From Bacteroidota bacterium (GTDB lineage Bacteria > Bacteroidota > Bacteroidia > B-17B0 > Aurantibacillaceae), in NCBI GenBank assembly GCA_016194985.1, contig JACQAK010000023.1:1-44197 (forward strand): a stretch of DNA of 44,197 nucleotides. Reading direction: 5' to 3'. Each line of letters begins with the position of its first letter. Positions within the stretch are counted from its first letter, which is position 1. The position numbers and the translations under genes are program-made. The notes beneath the pieces are model-generated. The model searched no databases, was not told where the DNA came from, and saw nothing but the letters and a program-made list of their open reading frames with translations. Below, in pieces: positions 27,325 through 37,312 of this stretch.

Positions 27325-28328
27325 TGATTAGAGCAGCAATTACTGCCGTTGGTGGCCACGTTCCTGATTTTGTAATGACCAATGATGAGTTGGCAAAGTT
27401 TGTAGATACCAACGACGAATGGATCACTTCCCGCACAGGAATCAAAGAAAGACGCATCTTAAAAGAACCGGGAAAAGCCACCTCTGATATGATGGTGATT
27501 GCCGTGGAAGAACTTTTGAAAAAACGTGGTATTACAGCGCTGGATATTGATCTTTTAATTGTAGGTACCATAACCGGCGATTATATCTTCCCTAGCACAT
27601 CCAACGTTATATGTGATAAAATAGGCGCTAAAAATGCCTGGGGTTACGATCTTTCAGCTGCCTGTTCAGGCTTTATTTATGCACTGGCTACAGGATCCCA
27701 GTTTATTGAAACCGGCCGTTACAAAAAAGTAGTAGTGGTGGGTGTAGATAAAATGAGTGCCATTCTTAATTACGAAGACCGCGCTACCTGCGTAATCTTT
27801 GGAGATGGCGGCGGAGCTGTGTTATTAGAACCTACCGAAGACGGAACCGGAATTCAGGATTTTATTTTACGCGCCGATGGTGCCGGAAGAAACTATTTAT
27901 ATCAGGCAGCCGGTGGTTCGTTAATGCCTCCAACGCACGAAACGATTGACCAAAAATTACATTACGTGCATCAGGAAGGACAAACCGTATTTAAACACGC
28001 TGTGGTAAACATGGCCGAAGTAAGTGCGGAGATCATGACCAAAAATAACTTAACGGCCGATGATATTACCTGGCTATTGCCGCATCAGGCCAACAAACGC
28101 ATTTGCGAAGCTACAGCAAACCGCATGGGCTTAAGTTTGGATAAAATGCTGATGAACATTGAGCGCTACGGCAATACCACTGCAGGAACTATTCCTTTGT
28201 TATTGTGGGATTACGAAAAGCAATTCAAAAAAGGAGATAATATCATTATTTCTGCCTTTGGCGGTGGTTTCACCTGGGGTTCTATCTGGCTTAAATGGGC
28301 CTATGATGGCAGTAAAGTAGGGAAGTAA
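27324..28328 (+). CDS. fabH: beta-ketoacyl-ACP synthase III
   Basis: FabH condenses acetyl-CoA with malonyl-ACP to start fatty acid synthesis. The 334 residues carry the complete triad: Cys114 in DLSAACSGFIYAL, His254 in LLPHQANKRI and Asn284 in RYGNTTAGTIP. The GGGFTWGSI segment near the C-terminus is also typical. It is coupled to plsX by a 1-base overlap. Paired repeat elements follow it. Confidence 0.97.
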   Translation: MIRAAITAVGGHVPDFVMTNDELAKFVDTNDEWITSRTGIKERRILKEPGKATSDMMVIAVEELLKKRGITALDIDLLIVGTITGDYIFPSTSNVICDKIGAKNAWGYDLSAACSGFIYALATGSQFIETGRYKKVVVVGVDKMSAILNYEDRATCVIFGDGGGAVLLEPTEDGTGIQDFILRADGAGRNYLYQAAGGSLMPPTHETIDQKLHYVHQEGQTVFKHAVVNMAEVSAEIMTKNNLTADDITWLLPHQANKRICEATANRMGLSLDKMLMNIERYGNTTAGTIPLLLWDYEKQFKKGDNIIISAFGGGFTWGSIWLKWAYDGSKVGK

Positions 28329-28356
28329 TTCTTTTTTATCTTCTGAACACGGATTT

Positions 28357-28444
28357 GGGCGTTTCTGCCGGCTGGCAGACCGGGCTATCACTGCAATCTT
28401 TTGCGGAGAACAGGCAAAAGGATTTCCGTTCTATCCCTAACGCA
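28357..28444 (-). repeat. structured intergenic element, copy 1 (left arm of a divergent pair)
   Basis: On the minus strand it runs from TGCGTTAGGGAT through an AATCCTTTTGC/GCAAAAGATT hairpin to AGCCCGG and a TCTGCC/GGCAGA hairpin ending in CGCCC. It is the mirror partner of 28491-28603. The family resembles the Flavo-1 type RNA elements reported in Bacteroidota; I cannot confirm that by eye. Confidence 0.7.
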
Positions 28445-28490
28445 GCATTACTTCAAATCTGAAGCCTTAACTTCATTATAAACATAAATC

Positions 28491-28603
28491 TGCGCGAGGG
28501 ATTGTCGCGAAAATCCTTTTGGAGGCTGAGGAGCTTACTGAGGCTCCCGAAGTGCCGAAGCCCCAAAAGATTGAATCAGAAAGCCCGGCCCCCGGGGCGC
28601 GCC
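28491..28603 (+). repeat. structured intergenic element, copy 2 (right arm of a divergent pair)
   Basis: It starts TGCGCGAGGGATTG. An AATCCTTTTGG/CCAAAAGATT stem carries a longer, partly self-paired apical part than other copies. It ends AAGCCCGG followed by a CCCCGGGG-type pairing and GCGCC. It is separated from copy 1 by 46 AT-rich bases that contain a CTTCA-aatc-TGAAG palindrome. The two elements fill most of the 421-base fabH-groES gap. Confidence 0.7.
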
Positions 28604-28749
28604 AAAATTGGCGAACTACGACTGACAGGGAAACTGACAAATTAGTCGCTAAAAGCATTAAAAACTGTAATATTGTCTAAAATAACGCATTGGCACATTT
28701 TTGGACAAAGAGCAAGCGTAAATTTTTATATAACTAAAATCACATAATT

Positions 28750-29034
28750 ATGGCAAAAACAAGTGTAAACGTAAAGCCCTTAGCCGATAGAGTATTGGTA
28801 GAAGCGGCTCCGGCAGAAACAAAAACAGCAGGTGGATTAATTATTCCTGACACCGCAAAAGAAAAACCCATGAAAGGTAAAGTATTGGCAGTTGGTAATG
28901 GTAAACCCGATGAGCCGATGACCGTAAAAGTAGGCGATACTGTATTATACGGTAAATATGCAGGTACTGAGATCCAGGTAGATGGAAAAGACCTGTTAAT
29001 TATGCGTGAAAGCGATATTTATGCAATTATCTAA
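28750..29034 (+). CDS. groES: co-chaperonin GroES
   Basis: The 94-residue subunit caps the GroEL folding chamber. It shows the PLADRVLVE start, the mobile loop around [29 protein letters not shown] and the C-terminal [13 protein letters not shown]. It precedes groEL by 125 bases, as usual. No CIRCE element is visible upstream. Confidence 0.98.
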   Translation: MAKTSVNVKPLADRVLVEAAPAETKTAGGLIIPDTAKEKPMKGKVLAVGNGKPDEPMTVKVGDTVLYGKYAGTEIQVDGKDLLIMRESDIYAII

Positions 29035-29132
29035 GAGACATTTGACGGGTAGGAACACAAGACAAAAGAGACAAATCTAACTCAAGTCCTGACTCCCTTT
29101 AATCCCTCAAATCTCTTAAGTTCTAAAAATAA

Positions 29133-30797
<1,665 letters not shown>

Positions 30798-30817
30798 TCA
30801 TTTAACTCATAACAAAT

Positions 30818-30852
30818 AAAAAACGCCTCACAAAAATGTGGGGCGTTTTTTA
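30818..30852 (+). terminator. groEL terminator
   Basis: The stem AAAACGCC(T)CACA / TGTGGGGCGTTTT has a 5-base A-rich loop and is followed by a T-run. A close relative of this hairpin ends the gene at 33369-35672. Confidence 0.85.
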
Positions 30853-30876
30853 TATAATTTTTGATAGTTTTTTTAT

Positions 30877-31140
30877 TTAAGTTGCCGATTTTTTTACATA
30901 ATGTCTTGTCAAAATAAAAAAGACTAAAGTTGCTAAACCCATCACAATTAAAAAACAATAATGAATAATAGTATTACTAGCGTTTGAGATAGTGCATCCA
31001 AGTATTGTTGAAAATATAGACAAAAAAACTTCAAAAAGAGTTCGAAAAACATTACTTGTCTCTAAGTAATCAGCTCTCACTAATGGTACCTCAATTTTAT
31101 CAGGCCCAGTTATACTGGTTGGAATTTTAAGATTAGCCAT
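30877..31140 (-). CDS. small two-helix membrane protein, unknown
   Basis: The 87 residues have a hydrophilic N-terminus of about 30 residues, then two hydrophobic helices (about 33-51, TLFEVFLSIFSTILGCTIS, and about 58-82, with CFLIVMGLATLVFFIL), and a short basic tail. I do not recognise a family. The ATG overlaps the end of the upstream gene by 8 bases and is preceded by GGAGGTG (31151-31145), a strong Shine-Dalgarno sequence that is uncommon in this phylum. It is therefore a translationally coupled partner of the 126-residue protein. The base composition is poorer in G+C than groEL. The 3' end faces the groEL terminator. Confidence 0.7.
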   Translation of the reverse strand: MANLKIPTSITGPDKIEVPLVRADYLETSNVFRTLFEVFLSIFSTILGCTISNASNTIIHYCFLIVMGLATLVFFILTRHYVKKSAT

Positions 31141-31513
31141 TTTTCACCTCCTCTCCAAGATAAAACGAATAGTTAATCTGCTTTCTTTTTGTATCGTGTA
31201 GATGAACAATATAATATGCAAAATAAAAAGCCCTGTTCGCAATCGTTCCTAATTCTACAGGCTGTCTATTAAATTGGCCAAGTGTATTATTATAATCAAT
31301 AAAAATAATTCTCATCTCCTGAGCGTTTATTACTTCAAAATTGATTTTCATTTCACCTTTTTTATCATTTGAATCTTCGAATCTTAAATGTAATTTAATT
31401 TCTTCATCCTTATAAATTACAGAAATCACTACTTCTTTTTCATCAAAGGTTAAAAAAGTTCCAGAATCTAATACTTCTACATTGCCAGAAGTAATTATCA
31501 CTTGTTTTTCCAT
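31133..31513 (-). CDS. 126-residue protein of unknown function, DUF-like
   Basis: This is a small, probably cytoplasmic protein with alternating beta-strand pattern and no signal peptide or membrane helix. Visible segments are SGNVEVLDSGTFLTF near the N-terminus, a charged middle (EDSNDKKGEM), an ELGTIANRAFYFAYYIVHL stretch and a KQINYSFYLGEE end. It reminds me of a domain of unknown function (possibly DUF6864), at low confidence. It overlaps the downstream membrane protein gene by 8 bases. The pair is isolated between terminators or gaps in AT-rich DNA, which fits a horizontally acquired two-gene cassette. Confidence 0.7.
   Translation of the reverse strand: MEKQVIITSGNVEVLDSGTFLTFDEKEVVISVIYKDEEIKLHLRFEDSNDKKGEMKINFEVINAQEMRIIFIDYNNTLGQFNRQPVELGTIANRAFYFAYYIVHLHDTKRKQINYSFYLGEEVKNG
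31145..31151 (-). promoter_or_regulatory. strong Shine-Dalgarno sequence inside the upstream gene
   Basis: GGAGGTG lies 4 bases before the ATG at 31140, within the last codons of the 126-residue protein. Other starts in the window have no such motif. Confidence 0.7.
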
Positions 31514-31624
31514 ACTTAATTATATTACGTGTTAATCTACTATATAAGCAGATTTAATAAACTAACTTACAAATAGGTACTATGTTCCAAATCTTTCTTT
31601 TTAAAATTTTGGGCATTTTTCGTT

Positions 31625-32635
31625 TTACTCCTTTATAATTTTTTTAACGTCAATCAATTCATTGTATTTATAAAGCTGCAGTGAATAAATTCCCTGAACA
31701 AGTTTACAGATATCAATTTCTTCTTTTAGAATTTCATTAAATATTTCTTTTCCAAATATGTCAACTATTTTTATTATATAATCTTCATTATTGTTTTTAA
31801 ATCGACCAACATCAATTTTCAATAAGTCTTTTGTTGGATTTGGATAAATATAAAATACATCATCATCCAAATAATGCATACCAACAGATGTCTGCTCATA
31901 TAAGCTAACATCATCAATGTAATAATAAGAATAGTCATATAAAGGATTGGCATAATTTGGATCTGGATTATTCGTTCCAACATACAGTGTATCTGTGTTA
32001 ACATTATAATTAAAATTGCCTATAGTTATGTATTGTTCGCCTCCATTTGCGGTAAAACAACCTTGTATTTGTGTCCATTGAGTCGTATCAGTTATAAAGC
32101 CTGATTGATTTTCAACTTGAGGAATAAAATTAAAATAATTGGTAGTAGGACTATTAGAAGATGGGATTGTAGCTGACAAATAAGCCCCTATATTTTTAAT
32201 AGCATACTGATTTCTATCTGCCCTTGACACATAAAAAGAAAGACAATATGATTTTCCTGAAATTAAAGGAGAACTTAAATGTTGAAAAACAAATTCCTTA
32301 TACTCTCCTTGTATAGCAAATACAATAAATCCTGAATAGGCAATGCCAGTTTTTGGTTGTATTTCGCCAAATCTATTGGCAGGCGTCCCATATCCATATT
32401 GGTATGGAGAGGGCGAGAAACAACTCGTATTAAAATAATCAGGACTTTGAACACCTTGCCAAGAATCAATAAATGGTGCTCCAAAAACAGGGGCACTAAT
32501 TTGATAATTAGCATAACTACCTGAACAATCATAATTATTTATTGTGTTTTCAAAACTACTATTGGCAATTAAATTTTGGCTATTGTAAGTATATACCACA
32601 AAACATAACAGAAAAGATAAGATAATATGTTTCAT
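31625..32635 (-). CDS. secreted protein with T9SS type A sorting domain
   Basis: The 336 residues begin with a signal peptide (MKHIILSFLLCFVVYTYNSQ). The next 230 residues or so look like a carbohydrate-binding or galactose-binding-like beta-sandwich (NLIANSSFENT at the start, YYIDDVSLYEQ at the end, a layout common in such modules). The C-terminal 75 residues form a T9SS type A domain (FYIYPNPTKDLLKIDV, then QGIYSLQLY and a KKIIKE end). Probably a surface or released glycan-binding protein; the ligand is unknown. It is monocistronic, and divergent from the SRPBCC gene. Confidence 0.85.
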   Translation of the reverse strand: MKHIILSFLLCFVVYTYNSQNLIANSSFENTINNYDCSGSYANYQISAPVFGAPFIDSWQGVQSPDYFNTSCFSPSPYQYGYGTPANRFGEIQPKTGIAYSGFIVFAIQGEYKEFVFQHLSSPLISGKSYCLSFYVSRADRNQYAIKNIGAYLSATIPSSNSPTTNYFNFIPQVENQSGFITDTTQWTQIQGCFTANGGEQYITIGNFNYNVNTDTLYVGTNNPDPNYANPLYDYSYYYIDDVSLYEQTSVGMHYLDDDVFYIYPNPTKDLLKIDVGRFKNNNEDYIIKIVDIFGKEIFNEILKEEIDICKLVQGIYSLQLYKYNELIDVKKIIKE

Positions 32636-32717
32636 AATTTAAGGTATTACAAATTTTGTATTACTAAGATAGTACAAAAAGAAATATATTCAACTATTCT
32701 TTAAGCTTCAATTCTAC

Positions 32718-32725
32718 TACATTTG
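32718..32725 (+). promoter_or_regulatory. -7 element upstream of the SRPBCC gene
   Basis: TACATTTG matches TAnnTTTG and lies 20 bases before the ATG at 32746. No -33 box is evident. Confidence 0.4.
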
Positions 32726-32745
32726 TAAAGCAATTCAACAACCCA

Positions 32746-33222
32746 ATGCCCACCATTACCCTCAGCACGCACATAAAATCAAGCATTGACATTTGTTTTG
32801 ATCTGTCAACCAGTATCGATCTGCATAAACTATCCACGGCTCAAACCAATGAAGAAGCCATTGCAGGCACTACTACAGGGCTTATTAAATTGAATGAAAC
32901 AGTTACCTGGCAGGCAACACATTTTGGCATTCGTCAGCACTTAACCACTAAAATTACAGCGTATCAAAAACCCTTTCACTTCAGGGATGAGCAAATCAAA
33001 GGTGTTTTTAAACTCATGAAGCATGATCATTACTTTGAACAACAAGGCGATGAGGTGATTATGAAAGATGTTTTTGAGTTTGAATCTCCTTTTGGCATCA
33101 TTGGTAAACTGTTTAATAAACTGGTATTAACCCAATACATGACGCGCTTTTTAATAATGCGCAATGAGCTTATTAAGAAATTTGCTGAGAGCGACAAATG
33201 GAAGATGATTTCGGGGGTGTAA
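32746..33222 (+). CDS. SRPBCC-fold (START-like) protein
   Basis: The 158 residues fit a helix-grip fold: an N-terminal strand ITLSTHIKSSIDICFDLSTSIDLH, a central block with LNETVTWQATHFGIRQHLTTKI, and KDVFEFESPFGIIGKLFNKL leading into a long C-terminal helix (RFLIMRNELIKKFAES). This resembles the polyketide-cyclase/cell-division-inhibitor-like SRPBCC proteins of unknown ligand found across Bacteroidota. No catalytic residues are obvious. It is a single gene flanked by divergent and downstream secreted-protein genes. Confidence 0.82.
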   Translation: MPTITLSTHIKSSIDICFDLSTSIDLHKLSTAQTNEEAIAGTTTGLIKLNETVTWQATHFGIRQHLTTKITAYQKPFHFRDEQIKGVFKLMKHDHYFEQQGDEVIMKDVFEFESPFGIIGKLFNKLVLTQYMTRFLIMRNELIKKFAESDKWKMISGV

Positions 33223-33335
33223 TTTATCTACGCTGACAAAGATCATAACCTTGATATCTATCAAATAATTTATTCCCTGAATGAAAATGTGCCAAAAATC
33301 CTTTTTACGGTAGTATATTTTAAAAACAGAAGTGT

Positions 33336-33343
33336 TAGATTTG
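33336..33343 (+). promoter_or_regulatory. -7 element upstream of the FN3 protein
   Basis: TAGATTTG matches TAnnTTTG and lies 25 bases before the ATG at 33369. The -33 position has no TTG. Confidence 0.4.
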
Positions 33344-33368
33344 ATTACTAATTATTTATCATTAAATT

Positions 33369-35672
33369 ATGTTGAAAAATCAAAAAAGAAAAACGATTCT
33401 ATTGTTTAGTTTAATTCAACTATCAATAGCATCTCTGGCACAAAACATTCCAGCAACTATTTCGCTAAGTCCAAGTCAAATTCACACATTCACTCTTGAA
33501 AAAACCAACTTAACACTTAATCCGTTGTTTTCTGGACCTAATAATAGCAGCGAACTATATTATTATAATGGTGGTGTAGGTGTTAATAACGATTTTTTAA
33601 TTGACTACTATCGTTATAAATTTACCCATCCGGGCATTGCCAATAGCGACATCACCAACGTTACTTACTCATTTAACTATGCGGCACATAACGACATTAA
33701 TCATCCCACTCAACCACTATGGTGGAGTCAATCATGGTTTTCAATCATCGTTCCGCCAAGTGCCTGCAATGCCAACTACTGGGGAAGTTATGGTTTAAGT
33801 GATTGTTTGAGTACTGAAAATTGTATTAATAATGGCGGAACATTATTAGCTCATATTGGAACAAACGGCAATGGCAGTGGAACTACTTTAACTCAAAGCC
33901 AATCACTTACTGGCAGTACTTTAAGTTCTTTGCTTTTAGATCCGAATGATTTTACTATTGCCTTTCAGCCAGATGGAGGAACAACTTGTTATGTAGATTT
34001 AAAAAGCACTATCAGCTGCCAGGTAACATACAATACCTACCCTATTGCTAATAATGTATTATCAGGGAATCAATCGTATATAGGAAGTGCTAATCCTACA
34101 CTCATTTCAGGTACAACCCCAACGGGCGGCAATAGAAATACATTTACTTATCAATGGCAATCGAGTTTAAATAATAGTACCTGGACAAATATTTCCGGAG
34201 CTACTGCATTAACATATGACCCTCCAACCATTACTCAAACAACTTATTATAGAAGAATTGCGTATTCTGCCCCACAACCAGCTTCTACAAGTAATGTTAT
34301 AACTGTTACTATAAATGCGACAGCACCGTTAGCTCCCACTGGACTTGCGGCATCTGCCAATAGCTCATCATCAATTTACTTAAGTTGGAATAGTTCTGCA
34401 GGCGCTACAAGTTATGATATATATTCCTGCGCAGGAACATTAATAACTAACGTAACAACAAACAATTATACACATACAGGACTTAACCCTTTAACAAACT
34501 ATAGTTACAAAATTGTTGCAAAGAATTCATTTGGTAGTTCTCCAGCAACAACGTGTGCTAATGCAACAACATTTAATGGTATCCCGCCAACCCCAAATGG
34601 AGTGGCAGCTAGTATAAACTATACAACAATTGACCTGAGCTGGAACAGTTTAGCAAGCGCTACGAGTTATGATGTATTTGATTGTTTAGGGAATTTTATT
34701 GCAAATGTAACTACTAACAGTTTCCACCATACAGGGCTTATATCAGGTAATATTTATGGCTATAAAATAGTAGCGAAAAATTCTTATGGCAGTTCAGCTC
34801 CGACTGCATGCTTTAACAAACAAACAAGACTAACAGATCCGGTTATAACAGCAACTGGATCTTGTTATCAAGTTACTTTAAGTTGGAATGCTATAAATGG
34901 CGCAAATAATTATAGCTTAAGCTACTATCTAGGAACTGTTTTTGCAACAACTGCTTCCACAAGTTATGTCTTATCAGGATTAACACCTGGAACCATTATT
35001 CAACTTTTAGTTTTAGCAAATGGTTCTGGAACTGGTTCAAGTAGTCTCATAACATATACAGTACCTCCATATATTGCGACCTCCACATCTTCTCAATTAT
35101 GTCCTGGAATAAGCTCAAGTCAACTTGATGTAAACACCTGCGGGTCAACACCTACTTCAATCCAGTGGCAAAGCAGTGCTTGTGGTAGTGCGTTCCAGGA
35201 TATTCCGGGAGCAACTTCTGCTACTTACCTTGTAACATCGGCCGCCGGAACCGGAACCTCTTTTAGAGCAAAAGTTACAAATGGCACAACAGTCACATAT
35301 TCTAGTGTAAAAATAGTTTCTCAATACAATGTTTGTAATCCATTACCACAGAACATTCCGGCATGCGATGGTGGCGGCAGTTCGCGAATAGGCTATATCA
35401 ATAATGGCAATCATCATGAAAATGGTTTTAATCAACCAAACGTATATCCTAATCCTGCAACTAAGGAATTGTTTGTTGATTTGTTAAGTAATGAAAGCTC
35501 GAACATTAATATCACTATTTATGATATGTTAGGGAAAATAGTATACACAAAAGAAAATGACTCTAATTCACTTAAACATGTTATTGATATATCTGAATTT
35601 AACAGGGGTATTTATTACATTAAAGTAACTGATAATATTAATACCCATTATAGTAAAGTAGTTTTTGAATAG
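33369..35672 (+). CDS. fibronectin type III protein with T9SS type A sorting domain
   Basis: This 767-residue secreted protein has a signal peptide (to about residue 25, ending LAQN). A non-repeated N-terminal region (about 30-220) is followed by an Ig-like segment (about 225-315). Three fibronectin type III domains span about 318-570; the first two share ATSYD and YKIVAKNS-GSS motifs and probably arose by duplication. A Cys-rich Ig-like segment (about 575-660) and a T9SS type A tail (VYPNPATKELFVDLL, NRGIYYIKV, SKVVFE end) follow. It is probably a surface adhesin or an exported scaffold. It has its own promoter motif and terminator. Confidence 0.9.
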   Translation: MLKNQKRKTILLFSLIQLSIASLAQNIPATISLSPSQIHTFTLEKTNLTLNPLFSGPNNSSELYYYNGGVGVNNDFLIDYYRYKFTHPGIANSDITNVTYSFNYAAHNDINHPTQPLWWSQSWFSIIVPPSACNANYWGSYGLSDCLSTENCINNGGTLLAHIGTNGNGSGTTLTQSQSLTGSTLSSLLLDPNDFTIAFQPDGGTTCYVDLKSTISCQVTYNTYPIANNVLSGNQSYIGSANPTLISGTTPTGGNRNTFTYQWQSSLNNSTWTNISGATALTYDPPTITQTTYYRRIAYSAPQPASTSNVITVTINATAPLAPTGLAASANSSSSIYLSWNSSAGATSYDIYSCAGTLITNVTTNNYTHTGLNPLTNYSYKIVAKNSFGSSPATTCANATTFNGIPPTPNGVAASINYTTIDLSWNSLASATSYDVFDCLGNFIANVTTNSFHHTGLISGNIYGYKIVAKNSYGSSAPTACFNKQTRLTDPVITATGSCYQVTLSWNAINGANNYSLSYYLGTVFATTASTSYVLSGLTPGTIIQLLVLANGSGTGSSSLITYTVPPYIATSTSSQLCPGISSSQLDVNTCGSTPTSIQWQSSACGSAFQDIPGATSATYLVTSAAGTGTSFRAKVTNGTTVTYSSVKIVSQYNVCNPLPQNIPACDGGGSSRIGYINNGNHHENGFNQPNVYPNPATKELFVDLLSNESSNINITIYDMLGKIVYTKENDSNSLKHVIDISEFNRGIYYIKVTDNINTHYSKVVFE

Positions 35673-35685
35673 TACTCCTAGAAGA

Positions 35686-35718
35686 AAAAAGCGCCTCACA
35701 GTAATGTGGGGCGTTTTG
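35686..35718 (+). terminator. terminator of the FN3 gene
   Basis: The stem GCGCC(T)CACA / TGTGGGGCGTTTT, preceded by an A-run, closely resembles the groEL terminator. It lies 14 bases past the stop codon. Confidence 0.8.
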
Positions 35719-36026
35719 ATAAAGAAGGGATTGTTGCATAATAATATAGGCTTATTTGATTATAGTTTTTTGGGCATATTCCAATGGCACCGATTCTTTT
35801 GTGCCAGCATGTCCAAAGTGTTATAAACTATTTAATAAACCCGGTTAACAACTCTCAACCGAAAAGCGTAAAAGTTGAAAACAAAACCTGTTAAAAAATG
35901 TTGGCTTTACAAATCCGTAACACACAGCCAAAATTATGGCGTACCTTTACAGTAGTAACCACCACCCGACATCCAAGCTTAAGCAACAGATGGGATACGG
36001 GAGAGCCAGTCCACATTAAGAAATCG
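35719..36026 (+). other. gene-free stretch with hairpins, possible small RNA
   Basis: No convincing gene is present in these 308 bases. It contains a TTGGCT/AGCCAA hairpin (35901-35906 with 35926-35931), a short CATC/GATG pairing near 35970-35992, and a G+C-richer core (about 35955-36015). It runs straight into a terminator at 36027-36061, so a plus-strand non-coding RNA is possible. A 59-codon open frame (35898-36077) crosses the terminator and looks accidental. Confidence 0.35.
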
Positions 36027-36061
36027 AAAAGCTGCTTTTATAAAGTGGCTTTTTGGTTTTT
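36027..36061 (+). terminator. orphan terminator hairpin
   Basis: AAAAGCTGCTTT pairs with AAAGTGGCTTTT through two G-U wobbles and is followed by TTGGTTTTT. No plus-strand gene ends here; the FN3 gene already has its own terminator 300 bases upstream. Confidence 0.55.
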
Positions 36062-36070
36062 AAGAGTAAC

Positions 36071-36161
36071 CGCGTGAGGGATTGTCGTGGAAATCCTTTT
36101 TCGGGCACGGCACGAAAAAGATTGGAACAAAAGCCCGGTCCGGCTACCGCCGGACACGCCC
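36071..36161 (+). repeat. structured intergenic element, copy 3 (single)
   Basis: It runs from CGCGTGAGGGATTG to GCCGGACACGCCC. It is nearly identical to copy 7 (38487-38579), except that the apical hairpin (36094-36118) is inverted. No mirror partner is seen on its left. Confidence 0.7.
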
Positions 36162-36176
36162 TCTTCTTTTAAAATA

Positions 36177-36494
36177 TCACTTCTTTATATTCTTCCCCGT
36201 TGTGCCTTTAAAGCGCTCCTTGTAATCCAAGCGTTCTTCAATGGGAATAAAATTTTTCTTCACGGTAAGTGTTGTATCAATTTGTAGTTCAACAGCTCCC
36301 ATTTGTTGGCGAATACTATCATACACAATAGGAATAAAATAAATCGTCTCTTTAAAATTCTTTCTGGCATACTTGTGCAGCATAGCACACTGAAACGGAT
36401 CGGTAGCAATGGCAATGGTTTTGTAGCCCAGTTGTTTTGCCTGATGATAGCTGTAATACAAATTCTCGGTGCTGTGTTCGGCAATGGTAACCAA
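36177..36494 (-). pseudogene. 5'-truncated YdcF-like (DUF218) gene
   Basis: The 105 codons correspond to the C-terminal half of YdcF/SanA-type DUF218 proteins: an HSTENLYYSYHQAKQLGY segment, the IAIATDPFQCAMLHKYA strand-loop, and a basic end. The N-terminal half, including the usual signal anchor and the IIVLGGG-like motif, is missing. Two codons upstream of the first possible start (TTG at 36494) there is an in-frame TAA (36500-36498). Beyond that lies the end of the lipoprotein gene. There is no room for the missing half, so this is a deletion remnant. The repeat element 36071-36161 ends 15 bases after its stop. Confidence 0.7.
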
Positions 36495-36515
36495 GCGTTA
36501 TGTACAATACGATTC

Positions 36516-37304
36516 TCATTCTTTTACAATCTTTTTCTTTTTAAACACAAAATTGTACTGTATGCCGGCGCCAAATAAAAACACGGGACTGAACTTGGTG
36601 TAGCGTATATCAATAGCCTTTGAGTAAGGCATCATCACTTCGGCCTGTAGCACCACCGATACATTCTTTATTCCTACTTTATTGGTAATGCAGGGCTCAA
36701 ACAAAAACAGATCCTTATTGTAATATTCGCGCCTGAACTGATACACATCATGCCCCATTAATAGCGTGCTATCCGTATCGATCTCGCGGTAAATGTATTT
36801 TTTAAAATCAACATACGATGTTTTGCAGGATAAGGAAAAGGAATAGTTGATCTTATACATCTCTATCCGCGAGAAAAAACCTATCGCCGGTTGAATAAAT
36901 GCTTTATTATACAGAGAGTTGGTTTCGTAGCTTGTGTTTCCCTTTTTAAACAGACTTATCCAGGCATTATCCACATGCGAATAATTACTGGTGTATCCGC
37001 CGCCGCCAAGCAACTCAAAACGCCAGCGCGCATTATTTTGTTTCGTGTAATTATACCAGCCTACATAGCCTTCGTAAATAGATAAACCGGCACCGTAATT
37101 GGTACTCACTCCTACTACTAAATGGTTAACAGGATTGTGTGCCACCTGAAGCTGCGCGGTATTAGCGCCAATATAAGCATTGGCCTGTATTTGCTTGTTG
37201 TCGTCAAACAACATAATATTTTGGCTTGTTGGAACATATACAGAACGCACAGCACAACCGGATAGTATCAATGCGCTAATGATTATAACAACTGTTCTGA
37301 TCAT
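36516..37304 (-). CDS. outer-membrane lipoprotein, beta-rich, unknown
   Basis: The 262 residues begin with a lipoprotein signal peptide (MIRTVVIIISALILSGC); Cys17 is the lipidation site in the lipobox LSGC. The rest alternates in short amphipathic strands with many Tyr and Asn residues and ends in FGAGIQYNFVFKKKK, like an outer-membrane beta-barrel or porin-like protein. I do not recognise a family. It follows rsmI by 8 bases on the same strand and is probably in its transcript. Confidence 0.78.
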   Translation of the reverse strand: MIRTVVIIISALILSGCAVRSVYVPTSQNIMLFDDNKQIQANAYIGANTAQLQVAHNPVNHLVVGVSTNYGAGLSIYEGYVGWYNYTKQNNARWRFELLGGGGYTSNYSHVDNAWISLFKKGNTSYETNSLYNKAFIQPAIGFFSRIEMYKINYSFSLSCKTSYVDFKKYIYREIDTDSTLLMGHDVYQFRREYYNKDLFLFEPCITNKVGIKNVSVVLQAEVMMPYSKAIDIRYTKFSPVFLFGAGIQYNFVFKKKKIVKE

Positions 37305-37312
37305 ACAAAGAA

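Noticed and set aside
28690..28706. Sigma-54-like promoter (TTGGCAC...TTGG) upstream of groES
   Set aside because: The GG and GC elements are one base too close and the -12 GC is absent; no activator gene is nearby.
28690..28749. CIRCE heat-shock operator before groES
   Set aside because: No TTAGCACTC/GAGTGCTAA inverted repeat is present.
35898..36077. 59-codon plus-strand open frame
   Set aside because: It runs through the terminator hairpin and into the repeat element; its composition (Thr, Arg, Trp rich) does not resemble a real protein.
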